Shown here piece after piece: positions 1 through 5,521 of a DNA stretch of 6,156 nucleotides; position 1 is the stretch's first letter, and each line of letters begins with the position of its first letter. The notes under the pieces were generated by a model, which saw only the letters and a program-made list of their open reading frames with translations, searched no databases and was not told the DNA's origin. The position numbers and the translations under genes were made by a program. Source of the DNA: CAZEDU01 sp964511185 (lineage in GTDB: Bacteria; Myxococcota; Myxococcia; Myxococcales; Myxococcaceae); NCBI GenBank assembly GCA_964511185.1, contig CAZEDU010000187.1:1-6156 (forward strand), written 5' to 3'.

Positions 1-1646
1 GCCATCTCCTTCGCATGCGCGCGGGTCTTGGTGGTGATGTCCGCGCCGCCGAGCATCCGCGCCAGCTCGTCGACGCGCTCGACGGCCTTGAGCTCGACCA
101 CCTCGCTCCTGACGGCATCGCCGTCGCCCTGCTTGACCACGCGGTAGTGGGCATCGGCGAACGATGCCACCTGCGGCAGGTGCGTCACGCAGAGCACCTG
201 GCGCCGGTCGCCCAGCCGTTGCAGCAGGCGCCCCACGTTGGCCGCGACGGCGCCGCCGATGCCGGCGTCGACCTCGTCGAATACCAGCGTCGGCACGTGC
301 CCGACCTCGCTCGTGACCACCTGGATCGCCAGCGCGATCCGCGACAGCTCGCCGCCGGACGCCACGCGCGCGATCGGCCCCAACGGCTGCTTGGGGTGGC
401 TCGCCACGCGGAACTCGACCTGCTCGAGGCCGTAGCTCGCGCCCTCCTTCTGCGGAACCAGCGCGATCTCGATCCGCCCGCCTTCCATCGCGAGCTCCTG
501 CATCACCCCGGTGGCGCGGTGCGCCAGCTCGTTCGCGGCGAAGCGCCGCTTGACCGAGAGCTGCTCGGCCAGCGCGCGGTAGTCGGCGACAGCGATGTCG
601 GCGGCGCGGGCGAGCCCCTCGGCATCCGCGGACGCCGACAGCGCCTCGAGCCGCGCCTGCGTTTCGGCCAGCAGCGCGGGCAAGGCCTCGGGCCGCACGC
701 GGTGCTTCCGCGCAAGGTCGTGCACGGCCACCAGCCGCTCCTCCACGCGCTTCAGCTCGTCGGGATCGAGGTCCAGGCGGCGCCGATAGTCGCGCAGCGC
801 CCGCGCCGCCTCGGTGAGCTGGATGCGCGCGGGCTCGAGCATCGCGACGACGTCGTCGAGCGCGGGGTCGTGCGTCGCCACGAGCGAGAGGCGCTGCGAA
901 AGCTGGTGCACGCGCGTGGCGAGCGCGTCGTCGCCTTCGGCAAGCAGCTCCTCCCCGGCACTGGCCGCCTCGATCAGCGCCGAGGCGTTCGCGAGTCGCG
1001 CCTGCGTCGCGTTGAGCTGCGCCCACTCGGCCTCGGAGATCGCAAGCGAAGCAAGCTCGCGCTGGCGCTGCTCGAGGAAGCCACGCTCGCCTTCGCTGGC
1101 CTTGGCGGCGAGGGCCGCGGCATCGCGGCGCTCGATGGCGACGCGCATCGCGCGCCAGGCCTCGGCGACCTCGCCGGCCAGCGTCCGGAACCCGCCGAAC
1201 GCGTCGACCAGCGAGCGCTGCACCTCCGCGTGCTCGAGCGACTGATGCGCGTGCTGGCCGTGCAGGTCGACGAGCTGCTCCCCGAGGGAGCCGAGCTGCG
1301 CGAGCGTCACCGGGTGCCCGTTGACGAACGCACGCGAGCGTCCCTGCGCATCGAGCACGCGGCGAACCAGGATCGAGCCGTCGTCGCCGGAAAGCGCGTT
1401 CTCGGCGAGCCAGGCGCCCACGCCCGGCGCGTCGACGATGTCGAACACCGCGGCGAGCTCGGCACGTTCCGAGCCGGGGCGTATCTGCCGCGCCTCGAAG
1501 CGGTCGCCGAGCAGAAGGCCGAGCGCGTCCAGCAGGATCGACTTGCCGGCGCCGGTCTCGCCGGTGAGCGCGGCGAAGCCGGGGTCGAGCTCGAGGTCGA
1601 GCGCGTCGACCAGCACGAAGTTGCGTATGGACAGGCTGCGCAGCAC
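1..1646 (-). CDS. recN: DNA repair protein RecN (3' end cut off by window edge)
   Basis: RecN is a cytoplasmic SMC-like ATPase that acts in recombinational repair of double-strand breaks. The minus-strand reading frame from the GTG at 1646 gives 548 complete codons without a stop. It begins MLRSLSIRNF and carries the Walker A motif GETGAGKS (residues 29-36), a LHGQHAHQSL segment (about 128-137), the ABC signature SGGELSR (430-436), the Walker B core LVFDEVDAGIGG (FDE at 456-458) and the switch histidine in CVTHLPQVA (His489). Between the two ATPase halves lies an Ala/Glu/Arg-rich region that fits the family coiled coil. The last visible residues (RAHAKEM) resemble the extreme C-terminus of E. 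coli RecN (553 residues), so probably only a few codons are missing. The GTG lies 2 bases after the nadK stop, so the two genes are probably co-transcribed and translationally coupled. No LexA-type operator (CTGT-N8-ACAG) is visible before it. The identification is secure; the start is inferred from the family N-terminus and the ribosome binding site. Confidence 0.96.
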   Translation of the reverse strand, partial: MLRSLSIRNFVLVDALDLELDPGFAALTGETGAGKSILLDALGLLLGDRFEARQIRPGSERAELAAVFDIVDAPGVGAWLAENALSGDDGSILVRRVLDAQGRSRAFVNGHPVTLAQLGSLGEQLVDLHGQHAHQSLEHAEVQRSLVDAFGGFRTLAGEVAEAWRAMRVAIERRDAAALAAKASEGERGFLEQRQRELASLAISEAEWAQLNATQARLANASALIEAASAGEELLAEGDDALATRVHQLSQRLSLVATHDPALDDVVAMLEPARIQLTEAARALRDYRRRLDLDPDELKRVEERLVAVHDLARKHRVRPEALPALLAETQARLEALSASADAEGLARAADIAVADYRALAEQLSVKRRFAANELAHRATGVMQELAMEGGRIEIALVPQKEGASYGLEQVEFRVASHPKQPLGPIARVASGGELSRIALAIQVVTSEVGHVPTLVFDEVDAGIGGAVAANVGRLLQRLGDRRQVLCVTHLPQVASFADAHYRVVKQGDGDAVRSEVVELKAVERVDELARMLGGADITTKTRAHAKEM

Positions 1647-1648
1647 CT

Positions 1649-2575
1649 CTAGCCCCCCCTGGGGTCGTCGCGGCCCCTGCGCTCGCGCAGCCGCTCGGGC
1701 GTTTCGCTCCAGTGCAGCTTTTCGCGCAGCAGGCCGAAATAGTCGTGGTCGTGCGGGTGCAGCAGGCGCACGTGGTGCGGCGCGCGCCGGATGGTGACGC
1801 TCTCGCCTTCGGAGAGCGGCATGCGCACCTGGCCGTCGCCGTGGGCGGCGGCGTCCCGGCCGCGGACGACGGTGATGCGGATCACGCTGCTGTCGGCGAC
1901 CGCGATCGGCCGGTGCGTGAGCGCGTGCGGCGCCACCGGCACGAGCGCGAACGCGGGCACCTTCGGATCCAGGATCGGTCCCCCGGCCGAGAGCGCGTAT
2001 GCGGTCGAGCCGGTGGGTGTCGCGACGATCATCCCGTCCGCACGCATCGCGAACGCATGCCGGCCGTCGATGTCCACCGCGCAATCGACCATCGTGCCGA
2101 GCGAACCGCGACTGACCGCGACGTCGTTCAGCGCCAGCGCGCGCTCGGGCTCGCCGCCTTCGCGCTCGACGACCGCCTCGAGGAGCGTGCGCTGCTCCTC
2201 GACGTAGCTGCCGTCCAGCATCGGGCCGAGCGTCTCTTCCATGCGGCCGTGCGGGATGTCGGTGAGAAAGCCGAGCCGGCCGAGGTTGACGCCGATGAGC
2301 GGCAGGTCGAGCGGGGCGAGCCGGCGTGCGATCGACAGCATGGTCCCGTCGCCGCCCAAGACGATGGCCACTTCGGCATGGCGGTCGAGGACATCGGCCG
2401 GCGCCGCGGGATAGTCGGCAAGGCCGGTTTCCCGGGCGGTCTCGGCCTCGAGCACCACCGCGTGCCCACGCCCGGCGAGCAGGCGCCCGAGGCGTGAAAC
2501 CGGCTCGGCCATGTCGGCGCTGGCGTAGCGCCCTACCAGGGCGACACGCGTGAAGCGCGCCTTCGGCGTAGGCAT
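1649..2575 (-). CDS. nadK: NAD kinase
   Basis: NAD kinase (older name PpnK) phosphorylates NAD to NADP using ATP or polyphosphate in the cytoplasm and so feeds the NADPH pool. The 308-residue product has the family hallmarks in order: an N-terminal Rossmann-like strand (VALVGRY, about 11-17), the catalytic GGDGTML motif (74-80), IGVNLGRLGFLTD (94-106), the NE-type motif as LND (149-151), MIVATPTGSTAYALSAGGPI (182-201) and a C-terminal LHPHDHDYF-LLREKLHWSE segment (272-291). The Asp in place of Glu in the NE motif is, from memory, common in betaproteobacterial members. A short charged tail (about 292-308, Arg/Glu/Asp-rich) extends past the usual end. The ATG at 2575 aligns well with the E. coli N-terminus but has no clear Shine-Dalgarno sequence; the next in-frame ATG (residue 22) would remove the first beta strand. 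The gene is divergent from hrcA and leads the nadK-recN pair, an arrangement known in many proteobacteria. Confidence 0.97.
   Translation of the reverse strand: MPTPKARFTRVALVGRYASADMAEPVSRLGRLLAGRGHAVVLEAETARETGLADYPAAPADVLDRHAEVAIVLGGDGTMLSIARRLAPLDLPLIGVNLGRLGFLTDIPHGRMEETLGPMLDGSYVEEQRTLLEAVVEREGGEPERALALNDVAVSRGSLGTMVDCAVDIDGRHAFAMRADGMIVATPTGSTAYALSAGGPILDPKVPAFALVPVAPHALTHRPIAVADSSVIRITVVRGRDAAAHGDGQVRMPLSEGESVTIRRAPHHVRLLHPHDHDYFGLLREKLHWSETPERLRERRGRDDPRGG
1654..1660 (-). promoter_or_regulatory. recN ribosome binding site inside the end of nadK
   Basis: On the minus strand AGGGGGG lies 7 bases before the recN GTG and within the last codons of nadK. It is a purine-rich Shine-Dalgarno-like tract and supports the GTG at 1646 as the recN start. 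It is part of a run of seven G (1653-1659). Confidence 0.6.
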
Positions 2576-2581
2576 GGGCGG

Positions 2582-2587
2582 ATTAAA
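2582..2587 (-). promoter_or_regulatory. Candidate -10 element for nadK
   Basis: On the minus strand TTTAAT lies 6 bases before the nadK ATG and is one of the few AT-rich stretches in the area. If it is a -10 element, transcription would start at or next to the ATG, giving a leaderless or nearly leaderless mRNA. This would fit the absence of a Shine-Dalgarno sequence. No convincing -35 is seen at the expected distance, so this is tentative. Confidence 0.3.
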
Positions 2588-2611
2588 CCACAGCGCAGCG
2601 GCCGCTTCGCC

Positions 2612-2617
2612 TAGAAT
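2612..2617 (+). promoter_or_regulatory. Candidate -10 element for hrcA
   Basis: TAGAAT matches the sigma70 -10 consensus TATAAT at five of six positions and lies 17 bases before the hrcA ATG, so transcription would start near 2624. The region 17 bases upstream (CACAGC) is a poor -35 match. No sigma32-type CCCCATNT and no CIRCE half-site (TTAGCACTC) is seen here, so hrcA itself appears to have an ordinary housekeeping promoter without visible autoregulation. Confidence 0.45.
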
Positions 2618-2625
2618 GAAAGGAT

Positions 2626-2630
2626 GAGGA
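2626..2630 (+). promoter_or_regulatory. hrcA ribosome binding site
   Basis: GAGGA ends 4 bases before the ATG at 2635. A second purine block, AAAGGA, lies a little further upstream at 2619-2624. Nearby ATGs at 2616, 2624 and 2630 are out of frame with hrcA, so 2635 is the supported start. Confidence 0.6.
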
Positions 2631-2634
2631 TGCC

Positions 2635-3669
2635 ATGCTCGACGCCCGCGCCCAGCACCTCCTGAAGACGCTCGTGGAGCGCTACATCGCCGACGGGGAA
2701 CCGGTCGGCTCGCGGGCGCTCTCGCGCGTGTCCGGGCTCGAGCTGTCGGCGGCGACCGTGCGCAACGTGATGGCCGATCTCGAGGAGATGGGCTTCGTCG
2801 CGAGCCCGCATACCTCCGCCGGCCGCGTGCCGACGCCGAAGGGCTACCGGTTCTTCGTCGACAGCCTGATGGTGGTGCAGTCGCTCGGCGAGGGCGAGAT
2901 CCACCGCCTGCAGGACGAGCTCGTGGCGGACCGCCCGCAGGAGCTCGTGGCGACCGCGGCCAACCTGCTGTCGCAGCTCACACGGTTCGCCGGCGTGGTC
3001 GCGGTGCCCAAGCGCCACGAGGCGTCGATCCGGCATCTCGAGTTCCTGCGGCTATCCGACCGCCGGGTGCTGCTGATCGTCGTCACCTCGGACGGCGACG
3101 TGCAGAACCGCATCCTCCATACCGAGCGCGCGTTCAAGCAGGTCGAGCTGACCGAGGCCACGAACTTCATCAACCAGCACGTGGCCGGGCGGCCGTTCGC
3201 CGAGTTGCGCGCGTTGCTGGCCGAGGAGCTGAAGGCGCTGCGCGAGGACATCGCGCGCCTGATGTCGGCGGCCGTCGAGGCCGGCGCGGGCGTGCTCTCC
3301 GAGGGCGAAGGCGTCGTGGTGGCCGGCGAGCGCAACCTGCTCGCCTCGGGGGAGCTCGTCGGCAACGTCGACCGCATGAAGCGCCTGTTCGAGGTCTTCG
3401 AGCAGAAGACCTCGCTCATCCACCTGCTCGACGTCGCCCAGAAGGCGCAGGGCGTGCGGATCTACATCGGCGGAGAGTCGGGCGTGGTTCCGCTCGACGA
3501 GATGAGCGTGGTCACGGCGCCCTACGAGGTCGAAGGCCGGGTGCTCGGGACGCTGGGCGTCATCGGCCCGACGCGCATGGCCTACGAGCGGGTGATCCCG
3601 ATCGTGGACGTGACCGCCAAGCTGCTGTCGAACGCGCTCGCGCGCGACTTCTCCGACGGCGCCCCGTAG
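2635..3669 (+). CDS. hrcA: Heat-inducible transcription repressor HrcA
   Basis: HrcA is a dimeric DNA-binding repressor that holds down chaperone genes by binding CIRCE inverted repeats; in other bacteria its activity depends on the GroEL chaperonin. The 344-residue product has full family length. The N-terminal winged-helix domain (about 1-75) includes VGSRALSR (24-31), the recognition region SAATVRNVMADLEEMGF (38-54) and the wing SPHTSAGRVPTPKGYRFFVD (57-76). A GAF-like middle region follows (LLSQLTRFAGVVAVP, 111-125; FLRLSDRRVLLIVVTSDGDVQNR, 137-159), and the C-terminal hallmark GTLGVIGPTRMAYERVIPIV is at 305-324. It heads a plus-strand cluster with hemH 11 bases downstream, followed by grpE and dnaK. 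No CIRCE element was found anywhere in the window, so its operator is inferred to lie elsewhere, most likely before groESL. Confidence 0.98.
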   Translation: MLDARAQHLLKTLVERYIADGEPVGSRALSRVSGLELSAATVRNVMADLEEMGFVASPHTSAGRVPTPKGYRFFVDSLMVVQSLGEGEIHRLQDELVADRPQELVATAANLLSQLTRFAGVVAVPKRHEASIRHLEFLRLSDRRVLLIVVTSDGDVQNRILHTERAFKQVELTEATNFINQHVAGRPFAELRALLAEELKALREDIARLMSAAVEAGAGVLSEGEGVVVAGERNLLASGELVGNVDRMKRLFEVFEQKTSLIHLLDVAQKAQGVRIYIGGESGVVPLDEMSVVTAPYEVEGRVLGTLGVIGPTRMAYERVIPIVDVTAKLLSNALARDFSDGAP

Positions 3670-3675
3670 CCGTCG
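3654..3675 (+). promoter_or_regulatory. Stem-loop spanning the hrcA stop and the hemH leader
   Basis: CGACGGC (3654-3660) and GCCGTCG (3669-3675) form a perfect 7-base-pair stem with an 8-base loop holding most of the hrcA stop codon. No T-run follows, so it is not a typical intrinsic terminator. The stem ends 5 bases before the hemH GTG and occupies the place where a Shine-Dalgarno would sit. In such GC-rich DNA it could be chance. Confidence 0.4.
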
Positions 3676-3680
3676 CTCGC

Positions 3681-4766
3681 GTGTCCCGCCCGCCGCCCAC
3701 GCCCAGCGAGCGCAAGCCGCCGCGCATCGGCGTGCTGCTGGTCAATCTCGGCACGCCGGGCGCCCCGACCTCCGGCGCGCTGCGCAGGTATCTCCGCCAG
3801 TTCCTGTCCGATCCGCGCGTGGTCGAGTTGCCTCGCTGGCTGTGGATGCCGATCCTGTGGCTGCTGGTCCTGCCGGTTCGTCCGGCGCGCTCGGCGGCCA
3901 AGTACGCGGCCATCTGGACGCCGGAGGGCTCGCCGCTGGCCCTCCACTCGGCCAGGCAGCGCACGCTGCTCCTGGGCTACCTCGGCCAGCGCCTGAAGGC
4001 GGCCGGGCTGCCGTCGGACCTGTGTCCGGTCGAGATCGGCATGCGTTACGGAGATCCGTCGGTGGCCGCCGGGCTCGCCAGGCTAGTCGAGGCGCGCTGC
4101 GAGCGGATCCTGGTCCTTCCGCTGTATCCGCAGTATGCGGCCAGCGTCACCGCATCGGCCTTCGACGCGGTGACGCGCGCGATGTCGCGCCGGCGCAAGG
4201 TGCCGGGGCTGCGCTTCGTGGCCGGCTTCCACGATGACCCCGGCTATGTGCGCGCGCTTGCCCGGCACGTCAACGACGAGTGGATGAAGCACGGCCGGCC
4301 GGACCATTTCGTCCTGTCGTTCCACGGGATTCCGCAGCGCAGCGTCGCCCGCGGCGACCCCTACGCCGACCAGTGCCGCCGGACCGCGGCGCTGCTGGTG
4401 CGCGAGCTCGGCCTCGAAGACGGGGCCTGGACGTTGTCCTTCCAGTCCCGCTTCGGCAAGGCCCGCTGGCTCGAGCCCTACACCGCCGGCGTCCTGGAGT
4501 CGCTGGGCCGCAAGGGGACGGCCCGGGTGGATGTGTTCTGCCCCGGCTTCGTGGCGGACTGCCTCGAGACGCTCGAGGAGATCGGCATCGAGGGGCGGGA
4601 GCTGTTCCGCAAGGCCGGGGGCGGCGAGCTGCGGCTCCTGCCTTGCCTCAACGAGCATCCGGCCTTTATGGCGGCCCTCACCGACCTCACGTTGAGGGAG
4701 CTGGGCGGCTGGCTCCCTGGCTCCTCGGCCACGCGTTCGCACGCCGCGACCTCGGCCAAGGCTTGA
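3681..4766 (+). CDS. hemH: Ferrochelatase (protoheme ferro-lyase)
   Basis: Ferrochelatase inserts ferrous iron into protoporphyrin IX, the last step of protoheme synthesis, at the cytoplasmic face of the membrane. The 361-residue product shows the family landmarks: GVLLVNLGTPGAPT (17-30), RRYLRQFLSDPRVVELP (35-51), YAAIWTPEGSPL (75-86), RILVLPLYPQYAASVT (142-157), the active-site histidine in LSFHGIPQR (His215), TLSFQSRFG (251-259) and CPGFVADCLETLEEIGIEG (287-305), in which Glu296 matches the conserved acidic residue of the second metal-site region. The C-terminal tail after about residue 345 is low in complexity (Ser/Ala/Thr) and longer than in E. coli. The GTG at 3681 keeps the first beta strand whole; the next in-frame GTG (residue 18) would cut it, so 3681 is preferred despite the lack of a Shine-Dalgarno. 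It is probably co-transcribed with hrcA; its stop codon lies within the -35 element of the grpE promoter. Confidence 0.97.
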   Translation: MSRPPPTPSERKPPRIGVLLVNLGTPGAPTSGALRRYLRQFLSDPRVVELPRWLWMPILWLLVLPVRPARSAAKYAAIWTPEGSPLALHSARQRTLLLGYLGQRLKAAGLPSDLCPVEIGMRYGDPSVAAGLARLVEARCERILVLPLYPQYAASVTASAFDAVTRAMSRRRKVPGLRFVAGFHDDPGYVRALARHVNDEWMKHGRPDHFVLSFHGIPQRSVARGDPYADQCRRTAALLVRELGLEDGAWTLSFQSRFGKARWLEPYTAGVLESLGRKGTARVDVFCPGFVADCLETLEEIGIEGRELFRKAGGGELRLLPCLNEHPAFMAALTDLTLRELGGWLPGSSATRSHAATSAKA

Positions 4767-4789
4767 AGTTCCCGCCGTTCGTCCCAAGT
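4762..4789 (+). promoter_or_regulatory. Candidate sigma32 (RpoH) promoter for grpE
   Basis: CTTGAAG (4762-4768) matches six of seven positions of the heat-shock -35 CTTGAAA. After a 13-base spacer, TCCCAAGT (4782-4789) matches CCCCATNT except at two positions. Spacing fits known sigma32 promoters. The -35 overlaps the hemH stop codon (TGA, 4764-4766). Transcription would start near 4796, giving a leader of about 97 bases. The match is by eye. Confidence 0.6.
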
Positions 4790-4800
4790 TGAGAGGGATA

Positions 4801-4868
4801 GCCGGTCGCCACCGGCAGTCTCCGGCTCTGGCCGGAGGCGCCGGGGTGGCCTGTCGGAACGCAGTTCC
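4801..4868 (+). promoter_or_regulatory. Structured grpE mRNA leader with three hairpins
   Basis: Three perfect inverted repeats follow one another: GCCGGT/ACCGGC (4801-4806 with 4811-4816, loop CGCC), CTCCGGC/GCCGGAG (4820-4826 with 4831-4837, loop TCTG) and GGAAC/GTTCC (4856-4860 with 4864-4868, loop GCA). None is followed by a T-run, so they are not typical terminators. An alternative pairing, GCCACC (4808-4813) with GGTGGC (4845-4850), would break the first hairpin and enclose the second. The ribosome binding site at 4878-4882 is outside all stems. The stretch between hemH and grpE (126 bases) holds no gene. Confidence 0.55.
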
Positions 4869-4877
4869 CGAAAGAAC

Positions 4878-4882
4878 AAGGA
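4878..4882 (+). promoter_or_regulatory. grpE ribosome binding site (decides the start)
   Basis: AAGGA lies 10 bases before the ATG at 4893. An in-frame TTG at 4884 is only 1 base from this site and too close to use it, so the ATG at 4893 is chosen over the slightly longer TTG frame. Confidence 0.65.
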
Positions 4883-4892
4883 TTTGCCGTCG

Positions 4893-5435
4893 ATGAGCCA
4901 GCCGCACGACACCCCACAGGCCCCGCAGACCTCCGAGCCTTCAGCCCACGCGCCGGAAGGCGAGGTGAACCGGACCGAGGCGCTTGCCGGCGACCTGGGC
5001 GAGCTCCTGCGCAAGGCCGAGAGCGAGGCGGCGGAATTGCGGGACGCCTGGCTTCGCGCCCGCGCCGAGACCGAGAACGTCCGCCGCCAGGCGGCCGCCG
5101 AGACCCAGAAGGCCCACAAGTTCGCGATCGAGAAGTTCGCCCAGGACCTTCTGCCGGTCCGCGACGCGCTGGAGCAGGCCCTCGCGGCGAACGCGACGCC
5201 GGAGCAGCTCCGTGCGGGTGTGGAGCTCACGCTGCGTCAGCTCGATGCGGCGTTCCATCGCGCCGAGGTGAGCGAGATCGCTCCCCAGGGCGAGAAGTTC
5301 GACCCGCATCGTCACCAGGCGATGCAGATGGTCGACGGCGGCGCGCCGAACACCGTCGTGCAGGTGTTCCAGAAGGGCTATCTGCTCAACGACCGCGTGC
5401 TGCGGCCCGCCCTCGTGGCGGTGGGCAAGACCTGA
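4893..5435 (+). CDS. grpE: Nucleotide exchange factor GrpE (Hsp70 cofactor)
   Basis: GrpE is the cytoplasmic dimeric cofactor that releases ADP from DnaK and so resets the Hsp70 folding cycle. The 180-residue product has three parts. The N-terminal tail (about 1-28) is disordered-looking and rich in Pro/Gln/Ser/Glu. A long charged helix (about 30-100) includes ELRDAWLRARAETENVRRQ (48-66) and FAIEKFAQDLLPVRDALEQAL (77-97), the dimerising coiled-coil region. The C-terminal beta domain that contacts DnaK has the signature from GEKFDPHRHQAM (133-144) to VVQVFQKGYLLNDRVLRPALVAV (155-177). Length is normal for the family. It is preceded by a candidate sigma32 promoter and a structured leader and followed 86 bases later by dnaK, its partner. 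It may also be reached by read-through from hrcA-hemH, since no terminator is seen between hemH and grpE. Confidence 0.98.
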   Translation: MSQPHDTPQAPQTSEPSAHAPEGEVNRTEALAGDLGELLRKAESEAAELRDAWLRARAETENVRRQAAAETQKAHKFAIEKFAQDLLPVRDALEQALAANATPEQLRAGVELTLRQLDAAFHRAEVSEIAPQGEKFDPHRHQAMQMVDGGAPNTVVQVFQKGYLLNDRVLRPALVAVGKT

Positions 5436-5439
5436 GCGG

Positions 5440-5468
5440 CTTGCGCAAAACCTCCTCCGACCCCATTT
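5440..5468 (+). promoter_or_regulatory. Candidate sigma32 (RpoH) promoter for dnaK
   Basis: CCCCATTT (5461-5468) is a perfect match to the heat-shock -10 consensus CCCCATNT. CTTGCGC (5440-5446), 14 bases upstream, keeps the CTTG core of the -35 CTTGAAA but not its last three bases. Spacing is as expected. Transcription would start near 5475, 47 bases before the dnaK ATG. The -35 overlaps a short palindrome TTGCGCAA (5441-5448). Confidence 0.7.
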
Positions 5469-5498
5469 TCCATCCAACTGTTTTTCCACCCTTTTCCA
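5466..5498 (+). repeat. Three TTTTCCA repeats in the dnaK leader
   Basis: TTTTCCA occurs at 5466-5472, 5482-5488 and 5492-5498, the first copy overlapping the -10 element. The segment 5461-5499 is almost purely pyrimidine on the plus strand apart from a few A and G, and stands out from its GC-rich surroundings. No GC stem precedes the T-runs, so this is not an intrinsic terminator. Confidence 0.6.
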
Positions 5499-5507
5499 GC
5501 GGAACCC

Positions 5508-5511
5508 GGAG
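5508..5511 (+). promoter_or_regulatory. dnaK ribosome binding site
   Basis: GGAG lies 10 bases before the ATG at 5522 and supports that start, which also gives the standard DnaK N-terminus. Confidence 0.55.
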
Positions 5512-5521
5512 CTAGACACCC

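Noticed and set aside
15..1652. Plus-strand open frame of 545 codons
   Set aside because: It lies fully antisense to recN, which has every expected ATPase motif. The product is low in complexity (Arg/Leu/Gly/His/Glu) with no recognisable domain; such mirror frames are common in GC-rich DNA.
1712..2497. Plus-strand open frame of 261 codons
   Set aside because: Antisense to nadK, whose motifs are clear; the product is a compositional shadow with no domain.
2917..2952. 12-base direct repeat GAGCTCGTGGCG (2917-2928 and 2941-2952) within hrcA
   Set aside because: In frame, encoding ELVA twice; the region aligns with the normal HrcA family without an insertion, so it is probably codon-choice coincidence rather than duplication.
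4801..4837. The two GC hairpins after hemH as a rho-independent terminator
   Set aside because: No T-run follows either stem, and grpE follows in the same direction behind a candidate promoter.
4884..4892. TTG at 4884 as the grpE start
   Set aside because: Only 1 base from the AAGGA site; the ATG at 4893 has workable spacing and gives a normal family N-terminus.
5481..5495. T-runs before dnaK as an intrinsic terminator of grpE
   Set aside because: No GC-rich stem precedes them; the nearest palindrome, TTGCGCAA at 5441-5448, has no loop and is over 30 bases away.
4083..5519. Minus-strand open frames (4083-4907, 4478-5230, 4941-5519)
   Set aside because: Antisense to hemH and grpE, with Arg/Ala/Ser-rich or Leu/Arg-rich products and no domain; two run across the gap between genes only because GC-rich DNA has few stops.
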